Below, piece by piece: positions 43,719 to 52,638 of a DNA stretch of 64,000 nt (within the stretch, counting starts at the first letter, position 1; each line of letters begins with the position of its first letter). The position numbers and the translations under genes are program-made. Under the pieces are notes generated by a model. It worked only from the letters and a program-made list of their open reading frames with translations, did not search any database and was not told where the DNA came from. Origin of the DNA: Lewinellaceae bacterium (GTDB lineage Bacteria; Bacteroidota; Bacteroidia; Chitinophagales; Saprospiraceae); contig JACJYP010000011.1 of assembly GCA_020636045.1 (NCBI GenBank), forward strand, positions 100,218 to 164,217, written 5' to 3'.

Positions 43719-44531
43719 ATGCTCCACATAAAAAATTCCGGTCTTCCCAATATCATCGAACTGCGAAATGTCACCCAGGTGTACGGCCACAGCAAGGCGC
43801 CGATCCTGGAGGATGTGAACTTCCTGGTGGAAGACAAACCCGCGCAGGGACAGTTTGTCGTCATTCTCGGTGCATCGGGTTGCGGTAAAAGCACCCTGCT
43901 GCGGTTCATTGCCGGTTTGCAAAAACCTACGTCCGGCGAGGTACTGTTGCGCGAAAAACCGGTCCGGGAGTCCGGCGTTCGGGCGGGCATGGTGTTTCAG
44001 CAGTATTCTTCGCTGCCCTGGCTGACGGTGCTCGAGAATGTAGCCTTGGGCCTCGATTTCCAGGGTGTGGATACCAAAGAGCGCAACCGCCGCGCCATGG
44101 AAATGATCGAACTCGTCGGACTGGGCGGTCACGAAGATAAATACGCCGTATACCCCACTTTGTCGGGCGGGCAGTTGCAGCGCGTGGCCATTGCCCGCAG
44201 CCTCATTGCAAGCCCGGAGATTCTGCTGATGGACGAACCCTTCGGCGCGCTCGATATCAATACCCGTCTGCAAATGCAGGATATGCTCGAAGATGTGTGG
44301 CTGAAATTCCAGCCGACCATTGTATTTGTTACCCACGACATCGAGGAAGCGGTGTATCTCGGCGACGATATCTATATCATGGCTGCCAACCCGGGGCGTT
44401 TCGTTCACCACATCAGTGTCGATCTTCCATTCAACCGCGACCGGGAGGTAAAGCACTCGACCAAATTCAACGAACTGGTGCGGCAGGTGGAAGATAAAAT
44501 GATCGAGGTCTCGGAGATGAGCCGCAAGTGA
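43719..44531 (+). CDS. ABC transporter ATP-binding protein, NitT/TauT type
   Basis: A 270-aa ATPase. Walker A is GASGCGKST (51-59), the Q loop is MVFQQYSSLPWLTV, the signature is LSGGQLQR (148-155) and Walker B is ILLMDEP (168-174). The H loop is VFVTHDIEEAVYL. The SSLPWLTV phrase after the Q loop is typical of the SsuB/TauB/NrtD group. It drives the permease encoded just upstream. The start at 43719 is the first ATG after the permease stop. A CcmE gene follows but has its own promoter box, so the transporter transcript likely ends here. Confidence 0.92.
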   Translation: MLHIKNSGLPNIIELRNVTQVYGHSKAPILEDVNFLVEDKPAQGQFVVILGASGCGKSTLLRFIAGLQKPTSGEVLLREKPVRESGVRAGMVFQQYSSLPWLTVLENVALGLDFQGVDTKERNRRAMEMIELVGLGGHEDKYAVYPTLSGGQLQRVAIARSLIASPEILLMDEPFGALDINTRLQMQDMLEDVWLKFQPTIVFVTHDIEEAVYLGDDIYIMAANPGRFVHHISVDLPFNRDREVKHSTKFNELVRQVEDKMIEVSEMSRK

Positions 44532-44587
44532 CCGGGATCATCGAAAGATTTGACCGAAATGCAACGCATGCTTGCATCCGGGCGTCA

Positions 44588-44595
44588 TATCTTTG
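44588..44595 (+). promoter_or_regulatory. -7 box for ccmE
   Basis: TATCTTTG, 16 bp before the ATG at 44612. It supports the short (132-aa) CcmE start over an upstream in-frame ATG at 44528. Confidence 0.55.
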
Positions 44596-44611
44596 CGTTA
44601 TATATCCGACT

Positions 44612-45010
44612 ATGAAAAAATCACACATACTCGCCATCGGCATTGTCGCCGTTGCCATTGCCATCCTGATCTCGGCCAGCAAGGACGTAACGACATATTC
44701 GAATTTCGGTCAGGCCGCCCAAAGCGGAGAAAAGGTAAAACTCGTCGGCCAACTGGTGAAAGACCGCCCGGTTGAATACAATCCGGATAAAGACCCGAAT
44801 TATCTCGGGTTTTACCTGAAAGACGAAGCCGGAGAAGTGCGCCACGTTGTGCTGCGGGCTACCAAGCCGCAGGATTTCGAACGCTCGGAATCGATCGTGC
44901 TGACCGGCGCCATGCAGGGCGAGACGTTCGAGGCTTCCGATATGCTGCTAAAATGTCCCTCCAAGTACAAGGACCAGGAGATATACGTGCGCTCGGAAAA
45001 GAAGGGATAG
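44612..45010 (+). CDS. ccmE: Cytochrome c maturation haem chaperone CcmE, cysteine (CxxxY) type
   Basis: A 132-aa protein: N-terminal membrane anchor (about 5-22) and a small OB-fold domain. In E. coli CcmE the haem is bound covalently by His130 in KHDENY. Here the aligned residues read LLKCPSKY, so C115 takes the place of that histidine and Y119 keeps the conserved tyrosine (CxxxY). Known: a CxxxY form of CcmE occurs in some archaea and Desulfovibrio. The protein carries haem to CcmF, whose gene lies 2 kb away on the other strand. The start at 44612 is set by the anchor and the promoter box. A strong terminator directly follows the stop. Confidence 0.85.
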   Translation: MKKSHILAIGIVAVAIAILISASKDVTTYSNFGQAAQSGEKVKLVGQLVKDRPVEYNPDKDPNYLGFYLKDEAGEVRHVVLRATKPQDFERSESIVLTGAMQGETFEASDMLLKCPSKYKDQEIYVRSEKKG

Positions 45011-45049
45011 AACGTGTTCGGGCCCGGCATAAAAATCCCGAACACGTTC
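45010..45049. terminator. Bidirectional terminator between ccmE and the Kelch gene
   Basis: A perfect 13-bp inverted repeat (GAACGTGTTCGGG and complement) with a 14-base loop between the convergent stops at 45010 and 45059. Confidence 0.85.
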
Positions 45050-45058
45050 TAAAACCGG

Positions 45059-46372
45059 CTATCGCGCTATCAGGATTTTTCCACTCCAGACCTGCCGTTC
45101 GGCGCTCAGCACTTGTAGCAAGTATATTCCCGGCGCTAATTGTGTAACCGGTAAGGTCAACGGGCATGTACCGGAGACTGAAGAGCCTGTTCTGCCGTAA
45201 ACATCATATAGTATAACTTGTACGGCCTTACTGCCAGCACAGTCGATCGATAGATTATCCGCGACGGGGTTGGGATATATACTGAACACCGCCGGATCGG
45301 CAGGCGATTCGGCCCCCACGGACCCATCGGGACTATAGAGAAATACCCTGTTCGATACTTTTTGACCGTTTTCCATGCCGCCGGCGGTAACAAACCGCGT
45401 AAGATCGATCTGTGCTGCGCCTCTAAGGTCCATAATGGCCGGCAGGGCATTGGTATTTTCATTCACAAGTGTTCCCGTTGCAGGCTGGTATAATTTCCTG
45501 CGCGCCAGCGCCGGCACCCCTCCGGAGCCGTTGTAGGCAATCCCGTTGTAGTTATACGTTACATCCGAACCTCCGATCCACACGGCTGTGCTGTTTTGTG
45601 TTGCTGCCGCCATCCGGTATCCTTTTGCATCGGCCGAACTGAAACCCGACCAGTTGATCTGCGCGGGATTGCCCGGATCGATGATGCCGATCCGGAAAAA
45701 GGAAGAAGCGGGAAAATTGATGCCCGCCGCCGCGCCGCCGCAGTAATAAATGGTGTCGCCGATGATGACGCCGGAAGCGCCGAATACCTTGTAATTGACA
45801 TTGTTCGGCACATCGGTGCCGTCCAGCCACACATTTCCGGCAGGGTTGTATATCTGCACGTCGGGCACATTGGTGATATTGCTCCAGCCGGTGATGACGT
45901 AGATGAGGCTGTCTCTCCAGACGGCCTGTACATGATCGTCGATGGCTTTTGGCAACGGCGCGCCGTCGCTCAGCCAGGAATTAGACGCTGGATCGAAGCG
46001 ATGTACTTTATCCGAAGAAGTTTCGCTGCCGTTTTGCGCCACATGATAGCCGCCGATCACGTATATCCTGTTTTTCACGGTACTGGCCGCTGCCGCAATT
46101 TTACCGCCTTCCGGATCGGGCACGGGCGGCAATGCTTCCCAGATGCCGTTCGACATATTCATGCGCCAGGCTTTCAGGTGTATGCCCGACCAGAGTTTAC
46201 TGCTGTCGAGTCCGCAAAACGAATAGACATACGTAGCGCCATTTGCGATTGCAGCGGTCACGGCGTTGTTGCTCACCGGCTCCGGCATGGAAGGCAATTC
46301 CTCGTACAACGCCTGAGCCGGCAGGGTCAAAAAGGCAAGCAGAAACATCAATAACAAGCTCGTTTTCTTCAT
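45059..46372 (-). CDS. Kelch-repeat T9SS type A protein
   Basis: A 437-aa secreted protein. The start at 46372 gives signal peptide MKKTSLLLMFLLAFLTLPAQ. Five to six Kelch-type blades fill residues about 25-340: RIYVIGGYHVA, HRFDPASNSWL, LIYVITGWS, QIYNPAGNVW and TIYYCGGAAA. The end is a type A sorting domain (FSIYPNPVADNLSID, VILYDVYGRT, APGIYLLQVL). It is probably displayed on or released from the cell surface through T9SS. No catalytic motif was seen. A TAnnTTTG box is found about 55 bp upstream, and the divergent neighbour is a small exported protein. Confidence 0.88.
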   Translation of the reverse strand: MKKTSLLLMFLLAFLTLPAQALYEELPSMPEPVSNNAVTAAIANGATYVYSFCGLDSSKLWSGIHLKAWRMNMSNGIWEALPPVPDPEGGKIAAAASTVKNRIYVIGGYHVAQNGSETSSDKVHRFDPASNSWLSDGAPLPKAIDDHVQAVWRDSLIYVITGWSNITNVPDVQIYNPAGNVWLDGTDVPNNVNYKVFGASGVIIGDTIYYCGGAAAGINFPASSFFRIGIIDPGNPAQINWSGFSSADAKGYRMAAATQNSTAVWIGGSDVTYNYNGIAYNGSGGVPALARRKLYQPATGTLVNENTNALPAIMDLRGAAQIDLTRFVTAGGMENGQKVSNRVFLYSPDGSVGAESPADPAVFSIYPNPVADNLSIDCAGSKAVQVILYDVYGRTGSSVSGTCPLTLPVTQLAPGIYLLQVLSAERQVWSGKILIAR

Positions 46373-46427
46373 ATACGGTTGGTTTTTCTTAAATGCCATC
46401 GGAAAATTTTCATGCCATTCGATGTGC

Positions 46428-46435
46428 CAAAATTA
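46428..46435 (-). promoter_or_regulatory. -7 box for the Kelch gene
   Basis: TAATTTTG on the minus strand, 56 bp before the ATG at 46372. Confidence 0.4.
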
Positions 46436-46481
46436 TTCAATGCATATTTTGTCGGTTCATTTCTTAACAAAAACCACCCTT

Positions 46482-47084
46482 ATGCGTCGATTTTCAATTG
46501 CCCTTTTTTGCATGATGCTGTTCCTGACGGCTGCCCGATCACAAACGAAACAAGACAGCCTCGACCTGAGAAAAGCCATGGATTCCTATCGCAACGCCAG
46601 CCTGAAACTGGATGTCGACAGCCTGTTACACAGTATTCCGCCGACCTTGTTCACCCTGATCAGTTACGAAGAACTAAAAAGTGTGCTTGCCGCGTCATTT
46701 AATAACGAAGTGTTGGAAATGAGCATCACGTCTTTGGATTACCGCTCGGTGATGCCGCTTGTCAGCATCGACAGTATGCTCTGCACCCTGGTTTCATACG
46801 ACGCAAAGATTGTCATGAACCTGAAGGAAACCGATGATGAAGATGTTTACCCGCTCATGATCGATTATATGAAAAGAAAATACGGGGAAGACGGCGTAGT
46901 GATAGATCCCGACAACCCGGGCAAAATAACCATCGACAGTAACGGCAAAAAAATGTTTGCCCTGAAAGACGCGGACTGGGATTCCTGGAAATTTATGGAG
47001 GACAAGCGGGAAAGCGAAGAAGTGCAGGAACGGACCTTGATGAAAATGGTGATCCCAGAAGCCGTGCTGAACCACTTCGAGTGA
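46482..47084 (+). CDS. Exported protein of unknown function
   Basis: A 200-aa protein. Met 46482 begins a signal peptide (MRRFSIALFCMMLFLTAARSQ); a longer frame from 46422 does not. The mature protein is acidic and alternates helical and strand-forming segments (LRKAMDSYRNASLKLDVDSL, MNLKETDDEDVYPL), reminiscent of a cystatin/NTF2-like periplasmic domain, but I recognise no family. It ends 15 bp before the stop of the convergent ccmF gene, with no evident terminator between them. Confidence 0.72.
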   Translation: MRRFSIALFCMMLFLTAARSQTKQDSLDLRKAMDSYRNASLKLDVDSLLHSIPPTLFTLISYEELKSVLAASFNNEVLEMSITSLDYRSVMPLVSIDSMLCTLVSYDAKIVMNLKETDDEDVYPLMIDYMKRKYGEDGVVIDPDNPGKITIDSNGKKMFALKDADWDSWKFMEDKRESEEVQERTLMKMVIPEAVLNHFE

Positions 47085-47099
47085 TCCGGCGATCTGCAT

Positions 47100-49889
47100 T
47101 CAGGCCTGCCTGCCGGTCAGGCGCCGCCAAAGCCCCAGCGCCAGCCCGAGCATCATCATGATGGAACCGAGCCAGACGAAGTTGATGCCCGGAAATACGA
47201 TGGCTTCCAGCACGATGTAATCGGAGCGGCTGACGTTTTCTGCAACTTCGAGCGGAATACGGCTCATGTCTTCATCTGCCTGCGCGACGGCAAGCGTGAT
47301 CACGCCGGCCTGCGGGTCGATATTCTCGAACCTGAAATGCAGGCGCATTTCGGGGATTTCGTCTTTGAGGCTCATCGCCTGGTTGCCCCGGATGAGATAA
47401 ACAGGCATCGCCTGCGTGGTTTGCCCGTCTGGCGCCAATACTTCCAGCCGCGCGCCGACAACGATGTCGCCTTCTTCCGGCTCATACCCCGGATGTTCGA
47501 CTTTTGTTTCCGGACCCAGAAACCGGATCGTATATCCCTTGTATTTGAATTCCGTATCTTTTTTAACCGGAAAACTGGTGTACTTCAGGTCGTTTTCCAG
47601 GCGGAATATCTGCTCCATGGAAGCCTCGGAAAGGCGGATCTTCATTTGCAGCGGGTTGATAACGGCCGGCAGCGTAAACGCACCCTTGCCCATGCGCAGG
47701 TAGAACATGGGTTCGGCAGCATACGGCCGCACGCTGTCGAGGGAATACACCTTGAGGTTGAGCCCGAATGCCAGATCGCCCGCCTCGGCGTGATAGTCGG
47801 GGTGTGCGGGCTGTTTGCTCAGGTTTTCGACTACGATGTAGTGCTTTTTTGTGAAGATCGTATCGCCAACCACGGCCGAATAGGATTCGTAGCGAAGGCT
47901 GTCTTCCTGCTGTTTGGCGTATTCCGGGTCCGATTCCGCCTTGGGTAGCGCCGGCACCAGCGTGAAAATGTCGTGGCTCCAGTAGTGTTTGGTAGATGGA
48001 TTATTCGCCACTACATTGCTGAACTGCCGGTCGTACATCACATTGGGCAGCAGGGTGAACGACTCGCCCGTGGGGTTGCCGTTCGCGTCGAGTTTGCGGA
48101 ATTGCACGACGAAAGAGCGTGTTTGCCGCACGATCGTGTCGCGCAGGTAGGTAGCCTCATAGCCGCGGATCGGCATCGGAGCCTCCTTCATCAACAGCAC
48201 ATTTTTGTTCACGCCTTCATTCCCCATGCCTTCGATCAGCCCTTCCATTGCAAATGAATTGGAGGAAATCCATGACTTTCCAAGACCGGTGCTCAGCACG
48301 CCGAGGATCAGCACGCCGAAACCGAAGTGCGAAACGGCCGAAGCGCCGAGTTTCAGGTTGCCCTTCAGCACAGAGATCAGGTAATCGGTATTGGCAACCA
48401 CCGCAAACATGCCCGAGAACAGCAGCGCGAACAGTTGCCAGGCGCGGACTTCGATCCATTGCGCATTCAGCACGGTCAGCACCGCAGCGCCGATGCCGGC
48501 GATCGCCATGTGTTTCAGAAAGGTCTTTGCGTACAAACCTTTCCAGTTGCGTTCGCTGTAACGCATAAACTGTCCGACGGCCGTGAGCAGGCCGATGAAC
48601 ACGGCGATCCACAACTGGTAGCGATTGTGGTGCTCCACAGGGTCAGTGAGTGTCAAGTCGGTGCCGAACAACTTGTTCACCACCGGTAACGAGGTGGCGC
48701 CCGTGATCAGAGCGGACGAAAACAGCAACACCAGCGAACCGATAAACATCCAGAATTCGCGCGCGGTGGTGCTTTCTTCGCCTTTCACGTCCGGGATCTC
48801 GCGGTAACGTTTGATCCACATCGCAAGGCCAAGCACTGCAAACACTGCAATGAGCAGGATCAGTTGAACGCTCAAGCCCATTTCAGTAAATGCATGAGCA
48901 GAGGTGTCGCCCAGAATGCCGCTCCTGGTCAGGTACGTGGAGTAGAGGATAAGAACGAATGAAAGCAGGTAAAACCCGTATGTGCTGCGAATGGAGTATC
49001 CTGTAGAGCGTGCCACCAGATTGGTATGGATGCCGGCGATCATGATCAGCCACGGTACCAGCGAAGTGTTCTCCACAGGGTCCCAGGCCCAGTAACCGGC
49101 AAAGGAAAGCGCTTCGTAGGCCCAGGCGCCGCCCATCAGGATGCCCGTGCCGAGGATGGCGCCCGAAAACAGGGCCCATTTGAGCGCAGGTTGCAACCAT
49201 TCGCGGTGCTCGCGCAGCCAGAGACCGGCGATCGCGAAGCCGAACGGAACAATGGTGGATGCAAATCCCAGGAACAGTGTAGGCGGGTGTATGGTCATCC
49301 AGTAATTCTGGAGCAGGGGGTTCAGGCCGTTTCCTTTTACGAGGTTCAGGTAGTCCGCCTGAGCAAAAATAGGCGCATTCATGGTGTCGCGCAGCAGGTC
49401 GAAGGGGCTGGCGCCGAGCCTGAAATCGCCGAAATACAATCCGAGGATCATGGATGCGATCAGTGCTTCCGCCAGCGCCATCACGCTCAGTACCGGTGTT
49501 TCCCATTTTCCGCCGCGCAGGATCAACACGAGGCCCAGCACGATGTGCCAGAAACTCCACAGCAGAAAACTGCCTTGCTGCTCCTTCCAGAAGGCCGAGA
49601 ATACGTACTGGATCGGCAGGTCATCGGATACGTTCGCCCAGGCGTATTGATATTCGTACATTTTTCCCGCCAGGATGTAAAACAAACTACCGATGATGCC
49701 CAGCACGGCAAGACCGTGCAGTACATAACCCAGCCGCCCGAGGTTGCGCCATCCTTCCGCCCCGGCAGTGTTCCTGCGTTGGGTCGCCAGATAAAAGGCA
49801 AATGCCGACATCAGGGCCGCCACAAAAGACAATACTGCAAACAGATGGCCGATCTGGCCGGGCAGAAGATGTTCGCCGATATATTCCAT
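47100..49889 (-). CDS. ccmF: Cytochrome c haem lyase CcmF/CcsA-type
   Basis: A 929-aa polytopic inner-membrane protein of the haem-handling (HHP) superfamily. The tryptophan-rich WWD motif is at about 253-281 (GGAWAYEALSFAGYWAWDP, then ENTSLVPWL). Probable haem-ligand His include H201 in MTIHPPTLFLG and further His near WHIVLGL and TSAHAF. The large C-terminal part (about 530-880) is an extracytoplasmic beta-rich domain (EGLIEGMGNEGVNKNVLL, LPNVMYDRQFS), followed by one last helix. CcmF joins haem delivered by CcmE to CxxCH apocytochromes. E. coli CcmF is about 650 aa, so this form is longer, as in other Bacteroidota. The neighbouring gene is an AhpD-like protein, not another ccm gene. Confidence 0.93.
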   Translation of the reverse strand: MEYIGEHLLPGQIGHLFAVLSFVAALMSAFAFYLATQRRNTAGAEGWRNLGRLGYVLHGLAVLGIIGSLFYILAGKMYEYQYAWANVSDDLPIQYVFSAFWKEQQGSFLLWSFWHIVLGLVLILRGGKWETPVLSVMALAEALIASMILGLYFGDFRLGASPFDLLRDTMNAPIFAQADYLNLVKGNGLNPLLQNYWMTIHPPTLFLGFASTIVPFGFAIAGLWLREHREWLQPALKWALFSGAILGTGILMGGAWAYEALSFAGYWAWDPVENTSLVPWLIMIAGIHTNLVARSTGYSIRSTYGFYLLSFVLILYSTYLTRSGILGDTSAHAFTEMGLSVQLILLIAVFAVLGLAMWIKRYREIPDVKGEESTTAREFWMFIGSLVLLFSSALITGATSLPVVNKLFGTDLTLTDPVEHHNRYQLWIAVFIGLLTAVGQFMRYSERNWKGLYAKTFLKHMAIAGIGAAVLTVLNAQWIEVRAWQLFALLFSGMFAVVANTDYLISVLKGNLKLGASAVSHFGFGVLILGVLSTGLGKSWISSNSFAMEGLIEGMGNEGVNKNVLLMKEAPMPIRGYEATYLRDTIVRQTRSFVVQFRKLDANGNPTGESFTLLPNVMYDRQFSNVVANNPSTKHYWSHDIFTLVPALPKAESDPEYAKQQEDSLRYESYSAVVGDTIFTKKHYIVVENLSKQPAHPDYHAEAGDLAFGLNLKVYSLDSVRPYAAEPMFYLRMGKGAFTLPAVINPLQMKIRLSEASMEQIFRLENDLKYTSFPVKKDTEFKYKGYTIRFLGPETKVEHPGYEPEEGDIVVGARLEVLAPDGQTTQAMPVYLIRGNQAMSLKDEIPEMRLHFRFENIDPQAGVITLAVAQADEDMSRIPLEVAENVSRSDYIVLEAIVFPGINFVWLGSIMMMLGLALGLWRRLTGRQA

Positions 49890-49930
49890 TACAGATTCGG
49901 TTATATGAGAAGCGATGGCAACGGGGCCGG

Positions 49931-49938
49931 CAAAAGTA
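49931..49938 (-). promoter_or_regulatory. -7 box for ccmF
   Basis: TACTTTTG on the minus strand, 42 bp before the ATG at 49889. Confidence 0.5.
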
Positions 49939-50006
49939 ACACCTGTACGGGAGATGCGTTTATGAAAGTGCCTGCTTTAGCGCGAAAAGCACATTATCAG
50001 GGTGTG

Positions 50007-50597
50007 TCAAACGTGTTTGCCGCCCGTCCAGCCTTCTTTGCCCAGAAATTGCTCGCCGCTTTCCCGGGCCGGCCATTCCAGCGGGGTGCCCATGCTGTCG
50101 TTCCAGCGGTTCAGGTAACCGAACAGGGCGATGACGCCCAGTATCTCCACGATCTCGCCGTCGTCCCAGTACCGGTGCAGGCGCTCCGAGATCGCCTCGT
50201 CAACCGCGTTCGGCACGGCCGAAGCCGCTGCGGCGAAGTCGAGCGCCGCTCGTTCTGCCTCCGAGAACGCCGGGTGACTTTGATACCGGCAGATATGCAG
50301 GAGTTTGTCGCCTTCGGCTCCGTAGCGCTCTGCGGCCCTGATCGTATGCGCCTGACAGTACTGGCAACCGGCGGTTTGGCTGGTCACGTATCCGATCAGT
50401 CGTTTGAGGTCGCTGGTGACGCGGCCCTTGTTTTCCATGACGGCCTTATTGAGCATGATGAACGCTTTGGCAATGGCCGGGCGCCGCTGCATGGTCAGCA
50501 CGCTGTTGGGGCAAAAACCGAGCGTTTCATTGAAAAATGTCGCCAATGCTGCAACTTCGGGGTCGTGATCGGGCGGGAGTGGTGTAACTACAGGCAT
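50007..50597 (-). CDS. Carboxymuconolactone decarboxylase/AhpD-family peroxidase-like protein
   Basis: A 196-aa helical protein of the CMD/AhpD superfamily. The redox motif is CQYCQAH (C78, C81, H84), the CxxC-x2-H pattern of AhpD-like alkylhydroperoxidases. The conserved Glu of the proton relay may lie in the following helix. LMxx-type helices RPAIAKAFIMLNKAVM and FSEAERAALDFAAA fit the family. The start at 50597 is the only one preceded by a promoter box at usable distance; the much longer frame reads through a repeat cluster and the divergent GNAT gene. Antioxidant activity is likely but the electron donor is unknown. It sits between ccmF and the repeat cluster. Confidence 0.88.
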   Translation of the reverse strand: MPVVTPLPPDHDPEVAALATFFNETLGFCPNSVLTMQRRPAIAKAFIMLNKAVMENKGRVTSDLKRLIGYVTSQTAGCQYCQAHTIRAAERYGAEGDKLLHICRYQSHPAFSEAERAALDFAAAASAVPNAVDEAISERLHRYWDDGEIVEILGVIALFGYLNRWNDSMGTPLEWPARESGEQFLGKEGWTGGKHV

Positions 50598-50637
50598 ATG
50601 TAAAATTGATGAATGATGGATATTGTGAGAACTTTCG

Positions 50638-50645
50638 CAAAAGTA
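50638..50645 (-). promoter_or_regulatory. -7 box for the AhpD-like gene
   Basis: TACTTTTG on the minus strand, 41 bp before the ATG at 50597; it abuts the repeat cluster. Confidence 0.5.
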
Positions 50646-50662
50646 AGTGGTCCCAGGTGGTC

Positions 50663-50800
50663 CCAACCTCTGGTTGGAAAAGTGACTCCAACCTCTGGTT
50701 GGACAACTGGTTCCCCACTCCGCCCGTACAAGTATTCTCCAACCAGAGGTTGGAGCCACTTGAACATTTTTTAACAGCCGATTTGCCAACCAGATCTTGG
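50663..50800. repeat. Cluster of 15-bp palindromic repeats (CCAACCTCTGGTTGG)
   Basis: Two perfect copies start at 50663 and 50688, exactly 25 bp apart, joined by AAAAGTGACT. A third copy in opposite orientation is at 50739-50753 (CCAACCAGAGGTTGG), and a degenerate one at 50786-50800 (CCAACCAGATCTTGG). Each unit has 6-bp complementary arms around TCT or AGA. The same family recurs at 57359-57419. The cluster lies in the divergent promoter region of the AhpD-like and GNAT genes. Confidence 0.9.
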
Positions 50801-50810
50801 CATTACTGAT

Positions 50811-51365
50811 ATGCAATTCACTACTGTTTCCAACCCCGGCGAGGTCCGTCAAATACTGGCGCTGCAGGAGCAGAACCTCGCCGCTGCCCTTACCCCCGAC
50901 CTCATGCGCAAACAAGGCTTTCTCACCGTACGCCACGACCCGGATGTATTGCAACGCATGAACCTTGCAGCGCCGTCGGTGATCGCGAAGGAAGGAGAAC
51001 AGGTCGTGGGGTACGCCCTGGTGATGCCGCGCGCGTTCGCGCCCGATGTGCCCATTTTGCAGCCCATGTTCGACATGCTCGAACAACTTTCTTGGCGCGG
51101 GCAACCGTTGCGCGAGCAATCGCGCTGGTTTGTGATGGGGCAGGTATGCATAGCGTCGGACTATCGCGGCCGGGGCGTGTTCGACGGACTGTATAAAGCG
51201 ATGCGATCAGTGTGCCGCGAGCGCTATGATTTTACGGTCACAGAAGTGGCGGAACGCAACACACGCTCCATGCGCGCGCACGAACGCGTCGGCTTTAAAA
51301 CCATGCACAGTTATACGGAAGCGCTTACCGGAGAGGCATGGCGGGTGATCGCGCTGGACTTTTGA
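50811..51365 (+). CDS. GNAT-family N-acetyltransferase
   Basis: A 184-aa protein of the GNAT fold. The acetyl-CoA-binding motif A region is VMGQVCIASDYRGRGVFDGLY (residues about 107-127), which contains the Q/RxxGxG/A-like YRGRGV pattern. The following helix and the motif B segment ERNTRSMRAHERVGFK are typical. The substrate amine is unknown. The start at 50811 begins 11 bp after the degenerate repeat of the cluster upstream, so that cluster lies in its leader. The next gene, NA37, is convergent. Confidence 0.88.
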   Translation: MQFTTVSNPGEVRQILALQEQNLAAALTPDLMRKQGFLTVRHDPDVLQRMNLAAPSVIAKEGEQVVGYALVMPRAFAPDVPILQPMFDMLEQLSWRGQPLREQSRWFVMGQVCIASDYRGRGVFDGLYKAMRSVCRERYDFTVTEVAERNTRSMRAHERVGFKTMHSYTEALTGEAWRVIALDF

Positions 51366-51372
51366 CCGGGCG

Positions 51373-52422
51373 TTATTCCTCGTTGTCGTAATACACCTTG
51401 TAGTACTTCTTGCCTTTATCTTCGTCGAACCCGCGTTCGATCAGATCGCGACGACCGTGCACATAAATGTGGAAGTTTTTGTCCAGTTTCAGCACACTTT
51501 TGAATACTTTGAAATCACGGCGCACGGCCTGACCGCTGATGTCAAATTTGTCTTCCAGCGGCACGGCGTAGGCCTTGGCATACTGGTCGCGGAAATCGCG
51601 AAAGGCTTCGCGCTGCGTTTCTTCGGGAAACAGGGATTCTGAAAAATCATCCATCTCGAAGTGCTCGTTCTCCTTGAAATAATCGCCCGAGCGGTTGAGC
51701 AGGTCGATGGTATCCGTACGGTCGAAGCCGAATTTTGCAGGCGCTTTCTGGGTGATGAATTCGCTGGACAGGCTGATATAGTGCCGGGTGTTGAAATAAT
51801 TGTCTTCGATCGGCCGCAGGCGCAGGAAATCGTCTTTCCAGAAGGAGCGCTCGTCCTTTTTGCTCACGGTATCGAGCGCGCAGATGCGGTATCCTTCCGC
51901 TTCGTCCACATGAAAGATCAGCGCGGCTACTTCGGCTTTGCCGGTGGGGATGCCTTCGAGCACCTGCAAGGCGAATGCTTCCGCTGTGCGCTCCGTTTTC
52001 AGGTAGGGGTCTTTCGATTGTATTTTCCAGAGACCGATGGCGTTCACGGCTTCTCCCTGCAATTCGAGGTCCTCGAAATAGGCCATGAAAAATTCGCCGC
52101 CCCGGATTTTCGGGCTTTCGCAATGCTCGTATAGCAATTGGGCGAGTTTGCCCGCTTCTTCCGACAGCGCTTCGGGATCCTGAAAGATCGCCATACTGCT
52201 CTGGTAGACCGGGTGGTTGCTCACGTCTTCTTCATGATGAAAATAAAAGAACTCCTCCGATTTTTCGAAAGGTTTGAGAAAGGCGCCGAGCAGGAGTTCC
52301 TCCGCGAAATCGTTGAGCGGCGTGAGGGTTTGTTTGGGAATGACCACGCCTTCGTAGCGTGACTTGTTGCCGACCCAGGTGGCGGCAAAGCGGACAAATC
52401 GGGCTGCTGAATAGTCGAGCAT
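51373..52422 (-). CDS. Nucleoid-associated protein of the NA37/NdpA family
   Basis: A 349-aa soluble protein. It shows the domain pattern of the 37-kDa nucleoid-associated family (YejK/NdpA): N-terminal strand-helix part with LNDFAEELLLGAFLKPFEKSE, a middle FFMAYFEDLELQGEAVNAIGL strand pair and the C-terminal EFITQKAPAKFGFDRTDTIDLLNRSGDYFKE segment. Known members bind the nucleoid or inhibit host proteins; their role in Bacteroidota is not established. Met 52422 is favoured over 52464 because the extra 14 residues lie in a region without family resemblance. A -7 box is seen about 125 bp upstream. The assignment rests on pattern recall and not on a computed alignment. Confidence 0.65.
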   Translation of the reverse strand: MLDYSAARFVRFAATWVGNKSRYEGVVIPKQTLTPLNDFAEELLLGAFLKPFEKSEEFFYFHHEEDVSNHPVYQSSMAIFQDPEALSEEAGKLAQLLYEHCESPKIRGGEFFMAYFEDLELQGEAVNAIGLWKIQSKDPYLKTERTAEAFALQVLEGIPTGKAEVAALIFHVDEAEGYRICALDTVSKKDERSFWKDDFLRLRPIEDNYFNTRHYISLSSEFITQKAPAKFGFDRTDTIDLLNRSGDYFKENEHFEMDDFSESLFPEETQREAFRDFRDQYAKAYAVPLEDKFDISGQAVRRDFKVFKSVLKLDKNFHIYVHGRRDLIERGFDEDKGKKYYKVYYDNEE

Positions 52423-52547
52423 CGGGGAAAATGGATATTGTGAAAGACCGGGCTTTTGCTTCACTACTTGTGCGTATCAATAGCCCGTGTGAAAGGTTCG
52501 TTTGCGACCGGCCGGTATCTTATGCTTACCTTGCGCCGCGCCGGCGG

Positions 52548-52555
52548 CAAAGGTA
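52548..52555 (-). promoter_or_regulatory. -7 box for the NA37 gene
   Basis: TACCTTTG on the minus strand, 126 bp before the ATG at 52422. The distance is rather long. Confidence 0.35.
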
Positions 52556-52638
52556 AACAACCGCAACAGCCCGTCTTCGCAAATCACGAAAGGAATTCAA
52601 AAAAGCGCGCACCCCGCGCAGTCTGTTCCGTTTACAAG

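Noticed and set aside
49026..50603. 525-codon plus-strand open frame opposite ccmF and the AhpD-like gene
   Set aside because: Both minus-strand genes have conserved catalytic motifs; the plus frame has none.
50663..50753. Possible CRISPR array
   Set aside because: The repeats are 15-bp palindromes with 10-bp constant spacers, one copy is inverted, and no cas gene is near.
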